Source: Candidatus Hydrogenedentota bacterium (GTDB taxonomy: Bacteria; Hydrogenedentota; Hydrogenedentia; Hydrogenedentales; JAEUWI01). Taken from it: a DNA stretch of 60,600 nt. The notes under the pieces are model-generated. The model made no database searches. It was given only the letters and a program-made list of their open reading frames with translations, and was not told the origin of the DNA. The position numbers and the translations under genes are program-made. Shown piece by piece: positions 25,132-34,074 of the stretch. Every line of letters starts with the position of its first letter. Position 1 is the stretch's first letter. The stretch lies in assembly GCA_016182605.1 (NCBI GenBank), contig JACPGE010000100.1, positions 1 to 60,600 of the forward strand, in the 5' to 3' direction.

Positions 25132-28100
25132 ATGAAAAGCCCCGTTCTTTTTCCGTTCGGTTCTGTATTGGCGTGCTGGAACCTGCGGGCGACGGGAACG
25201 CGCATGTTCCTTCCCCTATTGCTGGCCGCCATCGCACACACGGCGCACGGCCAGGGCTTCCCCAATGTGGCCCGCACACCGGGGGACCTGCTGGCGGGAC
25301 CCATCGCGCCGGAGCAGGGCCGCACCGCCATTGTGGGCTGGCATGGCGAGCGCATTGTGTCTGTGCCGGAAGCCCCAGGGAGCCAGGTGGGCGCGGACCT
25401 GCAAATACGAATCGTCAGTCTGGAAAATCTGGATGGCACGGGCCCTGAGGTGACGGTGGTCCCCGCGCCAGCGAGCGGTTTCCACGCGCATGGCTACTAT
25501 CAAACCGGTCCCTACATGTTTGTGGGTCCGCATTGCCTGGGCGATGCACTGGATCCCTGCAACAGCACCTATCCCCATGATGTGTGGGCCAATGCGTTTC
25601 GCATTGGGGGAGCGGGCACACCCATTGGCGATTCGCAATTGCGGCGGGGCACAATCGACGACGAGATCGGGCTGTTGCTCGGCAGCGTGCAGCGTGCGGG
25701 CGCCCAATCCCCCTGGGGCCTGAACGATTTCTGGACCTACAACGACATCAGCGGCGACATGTTCCTCGCGGTGCGGCGGAACAATGAATGGGTCTATGAC
25801 TGGGGCAATGGCGGAGCGACAACGGGACCGGCCATCAAGGCCACGTGGGATCATCTGGGCCTTACGGGTGTGACCGGCTTTCCCTTCATCATGGGGAACA
25901 TCCTCGTGGTGGCTTCCGACCAAGCCGGGAGCGGCGTGGCCACGTACGACATTTCCGATCTCTCCAATCCCGTTCTACTGGATGTATTGAAGGATGGGAA
26001 TCCGGGCGGGTACTGGCCGGAAATCTACGGTCACTACATCTTCTTTCCGCGGCGGGATGGGGAAGGTGGCGTGGGCAGCCAGGCGGGTTACATGGTGGTC
26101 GATTTCGAGGACCCGGCGGACCTGAAGATCGTGGCCAACCGGAACGTAGCCGGCTCGAATCAATACGTGACGTTCCAGGACGAGTTCGCTTTCATGAACC
26201 GCTACAAGATTGACATGCGCACCTTCGATGTCGCCCTTGAACTGAACACGATTCCGGGCGTCATCGATGCGAGTCAATTTGCGCTGCCCGTGGGCAATCT
26301 GGTCATCACCGGCGGCTACGGGAGCGACGGACCGGGGCTGGCCGTGTGGGCGCATCAGGCGGCGCCCGATACCCGCGGGCCGTACGTGGCCTACCACGTA
26401 CCGGTGCCCGATCAGACCAATTTTTCGATCGACTGCCCCATCACCCTTTCGATTCCCGAGTCATTGAAAACGGAGACGATTGTCGACGGGACATCGCTCA
26501 TCCTGCGGCCGGTTGGGGGCATGTCCGTCGCTACGTGGCACGCGTTTGGTCAGGGCAAGCTGTTGACTGTCACGCCGCAGCAGCCCCTGCAAGCGGAAAC
26601 GACCTATGAACTGATCCTGACCAGCGATATTGAGGACGCGGCCGGCAATGGCCTGGAACCGTACAGCTTCCGCTTTTCCACCGGAGGCGGCCTCAGCGGC
26701 GGCAACCAGCCGCCTGTTGTGACGTCGGTTACCGTCGCCCCCGAAACGCCCGCGCCCGGGCAGCTCGTGACGATTTCGTGGGCGGGCAACGACCCCGATT
26801 CGGACCCCATCGAGTTTCGGGTCGATTATGGCGATGGCTCTCCCCTTGGCGGGTGGTCGAGCAGCACCAGTGCCATGCGCAGCTATACCGATCCGGGCCA
26901 CTATCAACTGACTGTGCAAATTCGCGATGCCCTCGGTGCGGTCTCTGCCGTTTCGCGCAAGATCACGGTCACCAATCTTCCCGCTGCGCCGGGCGCCACC
27001 GCGAGCAGTCTGCTTGCGCTGGACAGCGCGGGCGGCTTCGTCTATGCGGTCAATCCGGACAACGATACCGTCAGCGCCGTAGACACGGCCGCCGGTGCGA
27101 AATTGTGGGAGGCGCCGGTGGGCGCGCATCCGCAGGGCATCGCGCGCGCTGGCGACGGAAATCTGTGGGTGGTTTGCCGTGACTCCGATGAGATCTACAT
27201 TCTGGATTCCGGCAACGGCGCCACGCTGTCGGTGCTGGATCTCGACTACGGCGCGCGGCCCGTGGCCATTGCCCCGGTTCCTGGCGGCGCCTCGATGCTG
27301 ATCAGTTTGGAAGGCACGGGCGAACTCGCGCGCTTCGATGTGTCGCCGCCCGCTCCGGACGGCACGGTGCAACTCGGACCCTACCCGCGCGCGATTGCCG
27401 TGTCGGATGATGGCACGCGCGCGCTGGTCACGCGTTTTATCTCCGGCGAACATGCGGGATCGATATACGATGTCGATCTTTCCGGCGCGATGACGTTCAT
27501 GGGCGCCATACCGCTGCGGCGCGATCAGTCGGAGGATGGATCGGCCTCCGGACGCGGCGTGCCCAACTATCTATCCGCCGTTCATATCACCCCCGACGGG
27601 CAATGGGCCTGGGTCGTGGGGAAGAAAGACAACACCACCCGGGGCACGTTTTTCGGGCCCAACATGGCGCCTGGTCAGGACAGCACGGTGCGCGCGCTGC
27701 TCATGCTCATCGATCTCGGCGCGAACAGCGAAGACCTCTCGCTCCGCCTCGACCTCGACAACAGCGACTCGCCAAGCGCCATTGCGTTCAGCCCGTTGGG
27801 CGACTACGCGTTCATCGCGTTGCAGGGCAACAACCAGGTTGGGGTGATCGATGTTTTCGATCTGATGCAGCAGGCGAGCCCTGGCACGCTGCAAAGCCGC
27901 TGGGGCACCGGGCTCGCCCCGCAGGCCATCGTCATGGATCCGGCCTCGGGCGCCTTGATCAGCAAGGATTTCATGGGCCGCAGCGTAACCCTTTTCGACG
28001 CCGCGAATTTTATCAGCAGCGGGTCGTTGAATATTCCGTCGGCTGCGGTGGACACCGTTGCGACGGAACAACTGGCGCCGCAGGTGCTGCTCGGCAAACG

Positions 28101-29640
28101 GATTTTCTACAACGCCGCCGATACGCGCATGAGTGCGGAGGGGTATATCAGTTGTGCTTCCTGCCACCTGGACGGCGGGCACGACGGACGCACCTGGGAC
28201 TTCACCAGCCGGGGCGAAGGCTTCCGCAATACGACTGACCTGCGGGGCCGCTCCGGCTTGGCGCATGGCAATGTGCATTGGACGGCGAACTTCGATGAGA
28301 TTCAGGATTTCGAGAACGACATCCGCGCGTTCTTCGGCGGGTCGGGCTTTCTCTCGAATGCCGAGCACACCGCCACGGCCGACCCGCTCGGCGCGCCGAA
28401 GGCCGGTCTCGACAATGAACTCGATGCGCTGGCGGCCTACGTCAGATCGCTGGGCGCCGCCACGCTGCCCCGCAGCCCGGGGCGCGCGCCCGATGGCACG
28501 GAAAGTGCCGCTGCGGTGCGCGGACAGGCGGTGTTCAACGCGCAGAATTGCGATACGTGTCACATCCCCGAGGAAGGGTTCACCGACCGGCTATTGCACA
28601 ACGTGGGCACGTTGCGCGCCTCCTCTGGCCAGCGCCTGGGCGGGCCGCTCACGGGTATCGAGACGCCGACCCTGCTCGGCATTCACGCCGCTGCGCCTTA
28701 TTTCCACGATGGCAGCGCCGCCACGCTGGAGGAGGTCTTCTCCCTTACCGGAGGGCGGATGGTGCAGGCCGAGGATGCGGTCCTCGGTGGCGGGGCTTTT
28801 GCCGAGGACATTCCGTGGTTCCCCATGAAGGAATGGCACCAGAGTGAACTTGTTCATGTGAATACGACGGAGACGGTGACCTTTGACGATGTGGAGTCGA
28901 ACGGCGCGGGCAGTGGCTACGTGGAAATCCGCTACAGTCTGCTCTATGCCAACGGCGCCCTGAACGTGTCGATCAATGGCGGGGCGCCCCAGGAAGTGCC
29001 GCTGACCATGAGCCCCAACAACCCCTCTTACGTGCCCACGGAGTGGCGGCGGGTGCGGGTGCCGGTCGATTACGTGGACGGCACGAACAGCGTCACCATC
29101 AGCAAGGCCTGGGGCGGCACCTTCTACCTCGACGATGCGCTCTTCTCCACGCCGGAAGATGCGGCGCTTGCCGATGCGCACGTGCGCGGCCTTTCGATGG
29201 GCGATCTTGAAGACCTGAGCGCCTACCTCATCTCGCTGGATTCCCAGTCTGCGCCACCGGATCCCGTCGGCGAGGGTGAGGGACTGGTCGTGGTGACGGA
29301 GGGCACCAACGTGGTCTATGCCGGGCTGGGCGATTCCATTGCCTTGCGGGTGACGGTGGACGGCACCCCGCCCTATGGCTACCAGTGGTATTCCGGGTAT
29401 GAGGGCAAGATGGATGCCATTATCACGGGCGCCACAGGGCCTTCGCTCGTGCTGAGCAACATCGATTTCGACGACGCTGGCTATTACTATTGCGTGGTGG
29501 AGGACGCCAATGAAACGGCGGAGAGCCCCCTTTTCCAGGTCCTGGTCTTTACCAATGTGCCGGTGACAGGCACTGCGGGGCTGCTCCTGCTTATCCTTGG
29601 GGCCGCGGCGCTGGGAATGTTGCGGCACCGCAGGGAGTAG
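25132..29640 (+). CDS. Giant secreted multidomain protein with two c-type heme motifs and a C-terminal sorting tail
   Basis: About 1502 residues. The N-terminus gives a long signal ('MKSPVLFPFG..' then 'MFLPLLLAAIAHTAHG'), so the true start may be ATG 25132 or ATG 25204. Order: a beta-propeller-like region with LVIVD-type phrases; a Big_5-type Ig domain ending 'SYRFRF'-like near 515; a PKD domain ('DPDSDPIEFRVDYGDG', about 525-615); YVTN-like propeller repeats (about 620-960); a cytochrome module with CASCH at 1008-1012 and CDTCH at 1140-1144, spaced as in MauG/di-heme peroxidase-like proteins; a sugar-binding-like beta domain; an Ig-like domain ('GYQWYSG..', 'DDAGYYYCVV'); and a tail 'VPVTGTAGLLLLI' ending RHRRE. 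The tail resembles exosortase/rhombosortase-type signals. It is probably an exported redox protein at the cell surface. Substrate unknown. Confidence 0.8.
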   Translation: MKSPVLFPFGSVLACWNLRATGTRMFLPLLLAAIAHTAHGQGFPNVARTPGDLLAGPIAPEQGRTAIVGWHGERIVSVPEAPGSQVGADLQIRIVSLENLDGTGPEVTVVPAPASGFHAHGYYQTGPYMFVGPHCLGDALDPCNSTYPHDVWANAFRIGGAGTPIGDSQLRRGTIDDEIGLLLGSVQRAGAQSPWGLNDFWTYNDISGDMFLAVRRNNEWVYDWGNGGATTGPAIKATWDHLGLTGVTGFPFIMGNILVVASDQAGSGVATYDISDLSNPVLLDVLKDGNPGGYWPEIYGHYIFFPRRDGEGGVGSQAGYMVVDFEDPADLKIVANRNVAGSNQYVTFQDEFAFMNRYKIDMRTFDVALELNTIPGVIDASQFALPVGNLVITGGYGSDGPGLAVWAHQAAPDTRGPYVAYHVPVPDQTNFSIDCPITLSIPESLKTETIVDGTSLILRPVGGMSVATWHAFGQGKLLTVTPQQPLQAETTYELILTSDIEDAAGNGLEPYSFRFSTGGGLSGGNQPPVVTSVTVAPETPAPGQLVTISWAGNDPDSDPIEFRVDYGDGSPLGGWSSSTSAMRSYTDPGHYQLTVQIRDALGAVSAVSRKITVTNLPAAPGATASSLLALDSAGGFVYAVNPDNDTVSAVDTAAGAKLWEAPVGAHPQGIARAGDGNLWVVCRDSDEIYILDSGNGATLSVLDLDYGARPVAIAPVPGGASMLISLEGTGELARFDVSPPAPDGTVQLGPYPRAIAVSDDGTRALVTRFISGEHAGSIYDVDLSGAMTFMGAIPLRRDQSEDGSASGRGVPNYLSAVHITPDGQWAWVVGKKDNTTRGTFFGPNMAPGQDSTVRALLMLIDLGANSEDLSLRLDLDNSDSPSAIAFSPLGDYAFIALQGNNQVGVIDVFDLMQQASPGTLQSRWGTGLAPQAIVMDPASGALISKDFMGRSVTLFDAANFISSGSLNIPSAAVDTVATEQLAPQVLLGKRIFYNAADTRMSAEGYISCASCHLDGGHDGRTWDFTSRGEGFRNTTDLRGRSGLAHGNVHWTANFDEIQDFENDIRAFFGGSGFLSNAEHTATADPLGAPKAGLDNELDALAAYVRSLGAATLPRSPGRAPDGTESAAAVRGQAVFNAQNCDTCHIPEEGFTDRLLHNVGTLRASSGQRLGGPLTGIETPTLLGIHAAAPYFHDGSAATLEEVFSLTGGRMVQAEDAVLGGGAFAEDIPWFPMKEWHQSELVHVNTTETVTFDDVESNGAGSGYVEIRYSLLYANGALNVSINGGAPQEVPLTMSPNNPSYVPTEWRRVRVPVDYVDGTNSVTISKAWGGTFYLDDALFSTPEDAALADAHVRGLSMGDLEDLSAYLISLDSQSAPPDPVGEGEGLVVVTEGTNVVYAGLGDSIALRVTVDGTPPYGYQWYSGYEGKMDAIITGATGPSLVLSNIDFDDAGYYYCVVEDANETAESPLFQVLVFTNVPVTGTAGLLLLILGAAALGMLRHRRE

Positions 29641-29868
29641 TCATTGACCGGCCCCGATTTACTGTGACGCACAGGAACGCCTGAGTTGCGGCGCGCCGCC
29701 CTGCCGGCTCGATCCTGCCAGGGAGCGCCATCGCCACGCTGAGCATATTTCACCATCTTGCCAATCCTGATGTAATCTCGAGGCCACAGAGTGGTGAAAT
29801 ATGCGGGCTAAGAAGGAGCTACGGAACAGATGCTTGGAGCCCGTGATTTATCCAGACTAAAGCCAAAA
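29641..29868. other. Intergenic gap upstream of the rpsU promoter
   Basis: About 230 bp. It holds repeat copy B (29728-29810) and the block AGCCCGTGATTTA (29838-29850), which also occurs at 3026-3038. No gene or clear terminator for the preceding long gene was found. Confidence 0.6.
29728..29810. repeat. Inverted-repeat element, copy B (see 3061-3144)
   Basis: GCATATTTCACCA (29743-29755) and TGGTGAAATATGC (29792-29804) are a perfect 13-bp inverted repeat around a 36-nt loop, nearly the same loop length as copy A. The loop sequences themselves differ between copies. It lies 59 bp before the rpsU -35 box. Confidence 0.75.
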
Positions 29869-29897
29869 TTGACACTTGGGCCCCTGTTTGCTATACT
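29869..29897 (+). promoter_or_regulatory. Near-consensus sigma70 promoter for rpsU
   Basis: TTGACA (29869-29874), an exact 17-bp spacer and TATACT (29892-29897; 5/6 to TATAAT). Transcription would start near 29904, leaving a leader of about 90 nt. The -35 lies in a block shared with 3314-3332. Confidence 0.75.
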
Positions 29898-29904
29898 TAC
29901 TGAC

Positions 29905-29916
29905 TGCCACGTGGCA
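29905..29916. promoter_or_regulatory. 12-bp perfect palindrome at the expected rpsU transcription start
   Basis: TGCCACGTGGCA begins about eight bases after the -10. A dimeric repressor bound here would block initiation; it could also be the first bases of the leader RNA. Confidence 0.5.
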
Positions 29917-29936
29917 TGTGAATGGACGTGTTAACT

Positions 29937-29963
29937 GTTCTGCGGCGGGCTGCCGTACAGAAC
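29937..29963 (+). promoter_or_regulatory. Leader hairpin of rpsU
   Basis: GTTCTG-CGGC, loop, GCCG-(TA)-CAGAAC: ten base pairs with a 2-nt bulge, ending 11 bases before the GGGGAGG ribosome-binding site. It could be an autoregulatory S21 target; this is inference. Confidence 0.45.
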
Positions 29964-29991
29964 GCTCAGGTTGAGGGGAGGTTGAATCTTC

Positions 29992-30177
29992 GTGACGAAA
30001 GTCCGCGTTAAATCCGATGAACCCTTCGAAAAGGCCCTGCGCCGTTTCAAAAAGAAATGCAACAAGGAAGGGCTGATGCAGCGCTTGAAAGAAATCAAGC
30101 ACTTCGAGAAGCCCAGCGAACGCCGCCGCCGCAAGCTTGCAAAAGCCATGGCCCGCGCCGTACTCGAACAAAAATAA
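29992..30177 (+). CDS. rpsU: 30S ribosomal protein bS21
   Basis: A 61-residue very basic protein. 'VKSDEPFEKALRRFKKKCNKEGLMQRLKEIKHFEKPSERRRRK' is the bS21 pattern; it binds the 30S platform next to the anti-Shine-Dalgarno helix and aids initiation on structured mRNAs. The start is GTG 29992 with GGGGAGG about nine bases upstream. It is transcribed alone: a near-consensus promoter precedes it and a hairpin terminator follows. Confidence 0.95.
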   Translation: MTKVRVKSDEPFEKALRRFKKKCNKEGLMQRLKEIKHFEKPSERRRRKLAKAMARAVLEQK

Positions 30178-30474
30178 CCTTGTCCCAATCGATTTCATTC
30201 CGCGGGGGCCGCTTCGGTGGCTCCCGCGTTCCATTTCCTGGCGCGCCCCCGTTTTCAAGCGTCCTGTCGCGCGCCCCGCGCCGGATTGGGCAGCTTTTTG
30301 GCCCAGCGCCCCCATCTGGTATAAAATACCCCGGAAGATGCTGGGGAGGGTGTGTTTGACAAACACCCCAGGCTCGATCGCGCAGCGATTTCCGCTGGCA
30401 GCGCATCGCGAGACTATCCCGTACTGGAACGACAAAACACGGTCTGGCAGTTTCAGATCAGGAGCAAACGACCC
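30178..30474. other. Gap between rpsU and surA-like gene
   Basis: Apart from the terminator at 30201-30228 I see no gene. A frame to the next gene stays open from 30352 but lacks protein-like features before ATG 30475. A TATAAAAT sequence lies at 30311-30318, with no good -35. Confidence 0.5.
30201..30228 (+). terminator. rpsU terminator hairpin
   Basis: CGCGGGGGCC, loop GCTTCGGT, GGCTCCCGCG: ten pairs with one mismatch, followed by a weak T-rich stretch (TTCCATTTCC). Confidence 0.65.
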
Positions 30475-31452
30475 ATGCTGCGACAAGTGTGTACCGCCGG
30501 CGCCATCCTGCTGTGTATTCTCGGCGTGACCTCCGCGCGGGCGGCAATGGTGGATTCCATCGTCGCGACGGTGGACACGGAAGTCATTCTTTATAGCGAA
30601 TTGATGGAAGAGTTGGCGCCCTACCTGGCCTCGCTGCAACAGGGCGGCGCCGACGCCGCATCCTACGAACGCGATGCGCGCAAAGCGCTCGAAGATACCC
30701 TCGCCAAGGCCATCGAACAGCGCATCCTTTACCGGGAAGCCCAGTTGGCCGGCCACAGCATTCCCGACGACGTGGTCGAGGATCGCCTCGCCACCTACAA
30801 GCAGCAGTATGGCAGCGAAGAAGAGTTCAACCAGGCGCTGACCGAAACCGGCCAGACCCTCAGTGAATTCCGCGACAACCTGAAGCGGCAAATCCTGGCG
30901 ATATCCATGGGGTTGAACAAGCGCCGCGCCCTGGAAGCGGAAGCCGTGGTCTCCGCCGCGGACATGGCCCAGTATTACCAAGACAACACAGAGTCGTTCC
31001 GGCGCCCGGAACGGGTACTATTGCGCCGGATCTTTCTGGCCTGCGGCGCGGAACAGCCCGAAGCCGAGCAGGCCAAGGTGCGCGCCCGCCTGGATGCGAT
31101 ACGCGACGAACTCAATGCGGGGGCGTCGTTTGAAGATCTGGCCACGAAATATTCTGAGGGGCCGGCATCGGAAGTGGGCGGACTCGTGGGCTGGCAAGCC
31201 CGCGGCGAACTGGTCCCCGAACTGGAGTCGGTGGCCTTCTCGCTGCAGCCTGGGGAAGTCAGCGCGCCGGTACAGACCCAGTTTGGCTTCGCCCTGATGA
31301 CCGTCGATCAACGCGAGGAGGCCGGGCTGGCCAGTCTCGATGAAGTGCGTACGGAGATTGAACCGCTCTTGCGCAGCAATTATGCCGAAGAGCGCTACCA
31401 GCTTTGGATGGATGACCTTAAGAAACGCAGCCGCGTCCAAGTGTTCCTGTAA
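30475..31452 (+). CDS. Periplasmic SurA-like chaperone / PpiC-type peptidyl-prolyl isomerase
   Basis: A 325-residue product. A signal peptide 'MLRQVCTAGAILLCILGVTSARA' precedes a SurA-N helical chaperone region ('DSIVATVDTEVILYSEL', 'ALEDTLAKAIEQRILYREA', 'EFRDNLKRQILAI') and one parvulin domain ('RVLLRRIFLACG', 'GASFEDLATKYSEGPASEVGGLVGWQARGELVPELESVAF'). Classical SurA has two parvulin domains; this has one. It should help outer-membrane proteins fold. ATG 30475 has AGGAG ten bases upstream; the earlier frame (from 30352) is not protein-like. It reads into the YesL-like gene. Confidence 0.88.
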   Translation: MLRQVCTAGAILLCILGVTSARAAMVDSIVATVDTEVILYSELMEELAPYLASLQQGGADAASYERDARKALEDTLAKAIEQRILYREAQLAGHSIPDDVVEDRLATYKQQYGSEEEFNQALTETGQTLSEFRDNLKRQILAISMGLNKRRALEAEAVVSAADMAQYYQDNTESFRRPERVLLRRIFLACGAEQPEAEQAKVRARLDAIRDELNAGASFEDLATKYSEGPASEVGGLVGWQARGELVPELESVAFSLQPGEVSAPVQTQFGFALMTVDQREEAGLASLDEVRTEIEPLLRSNYAEERYQLWMDDLKKRSRVQVFL

Positions 31453-31483
31453 ACCCGGAGGAGTGTTGCACAGCAGCCGCCCC

Positions 31484-32269
31484 ATGCTTTCGCGAACGAT
31501 GAGAATGGCCTTCTGGGTCACTTACGATCATGCCGGCAAGCTGTTGCTCGCCAACTTGGCAGCGGTATTGGCGTTTCTCCTCCTCATGAGCGGCATTGCC
31601 ATCCTGATCGGGCGGTGGCCGGGCGGGCTGACATTGATCCCGGCTCTGGCGCTTGGCGGCGTGCTTTTCGCCGCCGCCTTGGCGGTCGTTTCCTTCCTGG
31701 CGGCCTGGATCAGCGCGCTGATTGATCGGCCCGAAAGCCGCCGGCACTCCCTGCACGATTACCTCGCGACGGCGCTGAAACATGCCGCTGTGCTTTGCGT
31801 GCCCATGTACCTGGCGGTCGTTGCCGTGGTTTGCAGCGCCTGGTTCTATCCGGTGCATTGGGGACTTACGATGCCCTGGCTCGGTTATCCCCTCGGGGCC
31901 ATCGCCCTGTGGTCCGGCGTGATGGGAATACTCGCCCTGCATGTGCTCGTGCCTGCGCTCACCTATCCCCACCCCTCCTTCTGGCGGCCCTTCCGCATTG
32001 CGCTCCTGCTCACGCTGGACAATCCCGGCTATACGGTGGGCATCGCCGCAGTGGCCTTCCTGGGGCTGGCGATCAGCACCATTGCCACGCCCCTCCTGCT
32101 GGTCTACCCCCTGTTCTGGGCGGCGCTTACCAGCAGTGGTTACGAGTTGCTCGCCCGCAAGTATGAGGCGGCGGCGTGCGGCGCGTCTGCCGTGGAAACG
32201 CCCGACGACACGAAAGACGACTATCTGAATCGGGGGCTCCAAGATCTTCTGTTTCCCTGGAAAGGGTAA
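31484..32269 (+). CDS. YesL-like (DUF624) integral membrane protein
   Basis: About 261 residues with six hydrophobic segments. 'MAFWVTYDHAGKLLLANLAAVLAFLLLMSG' has the N-terminal layout of YesL/DUF624 proteins, where a 'W..yd.lG.l...NLlW' start precedes helices; 'RIALLLTLDNPGYTVGIAAVAFLGL' repeats it near residue 165. Function in this family is unknown. The start is unclear: a strong GGAGGAG lies at 31457-31463, too close to TTG 31466 and too far from ATG 31484, so the true start may be TTG 31466 or ATG 31499/31505. It follows the SurA-like gene by about 30 bp. Confidence 0.7.
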   Translation: MLSRTMRMAFWVTYDHAGKLLLANLAAVLAFLLLMSGIAILIGRWPGGLTLIPALALGGVLFAAALAVVSFLAAWISALIDRPESRRHSLHDYLATALKHAAVLCVPMYLAVVAVVCSAWFYPVHWGLTMPWLGYPLGAIALWSGVMGILALHVLVPALTYPHPSFWRPFRIALLLTLDNPGYTVGIAAVAFLGLAISTIATPLLLVYPLFWAALTSSGYELLARKYEAAACGASAVETPDDTKDDYLNRGLQDLLFPWKG

Positions 32270-32281
32270 CCCTGTATTAAT

Positions 32282-33642
<1,361 letters not shown>

Positions 33643-33664
33643 TGCAAGGAGTGAACCCCGTTCA

Positions 33665-34009
33665 GTGAAACGGCATCGCAATCGTTTGATCTATGGGCTC
33701 ACGCTAATGGGCGTTACCGCGTTGGCGTGGGCCTATGTGCAGCGCTTCGAACTGGTGGAGCGCTATCACGCATTCATGCAGGACAAGGCGGCCATCGCGC
33801 AGGCACAGGAGGAATTGAAAAGCCTCCAGGCCGAGTACGCCCGCCTGAAAGAACAGAACCACCAATTGGGCTCCGACCCTCTGGCGCGGGAATCGTCCAT
33901 CCGCCGGATTCAGCGGAAGGCACGAATCGGAGACACCGTCTACCACTTCGAAGACGGCGTCGCACAACCGGCCCCCGCGCCGGCCCCCGTGGCAGCACCG
34001 CCGGAGTAA
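33665..34009 (+). CDS. FtsB/DivIC-type septum formation initiator
   Basis: A 114-residue bitopic membrane protein. A helix at about residues 7-25 ('LIYGLTLMGVTALAWAYV') leads into a coiled coil ('AIAQAQEELKSLQAEYARLKEQN') and ends in a Pro/Ala-rich tail. The family 'DP..RE..IRRIQRKARIGDTVYHF' pattern after the coil (compare 'D...iE..AR...gmi..gE') supports FtsB/DivIC, which joins FtsL and FtsQ in the divisome. The start is GTG 33665 with AAGGAG about 12 bases upstream. The position immediately after eno is the classical FtsB locus. Confidence 0.82.
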   Translation: MKRHRNRLIYGLTLMGVTALAWAYVQRFELVERYHAFMQDKAAIAQAQEELKSLQAEYARLKEQNHQLGSDPLARESSIRRIQRKARIGDTVYHFEDGVAQPAPAPAPVAAPPE

Positions 34010-34020
34010 CATAAGGACAA

Positions 34021-34074
34021 ATGAAAAACCCTGAGTCACGTCTTACATCTACAAAATCAGGACGAAGCACTTAA
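34021..34074 (+). other. 17-codon ORF overlapping the start of phoH in another frame
   Basis: ATG 34021 to TAA 34072-34074 reads MKNPESRLTSTKSGRST. AAGGA (34013-34017) lies three bases before it. It is the only ATG with a ribosome-binding site in this junction but is out of frame with phoH. It may be a leader peptide, the first part of phoH before a +1 shift, or a sequencing artefact. Confidence 0.4.
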
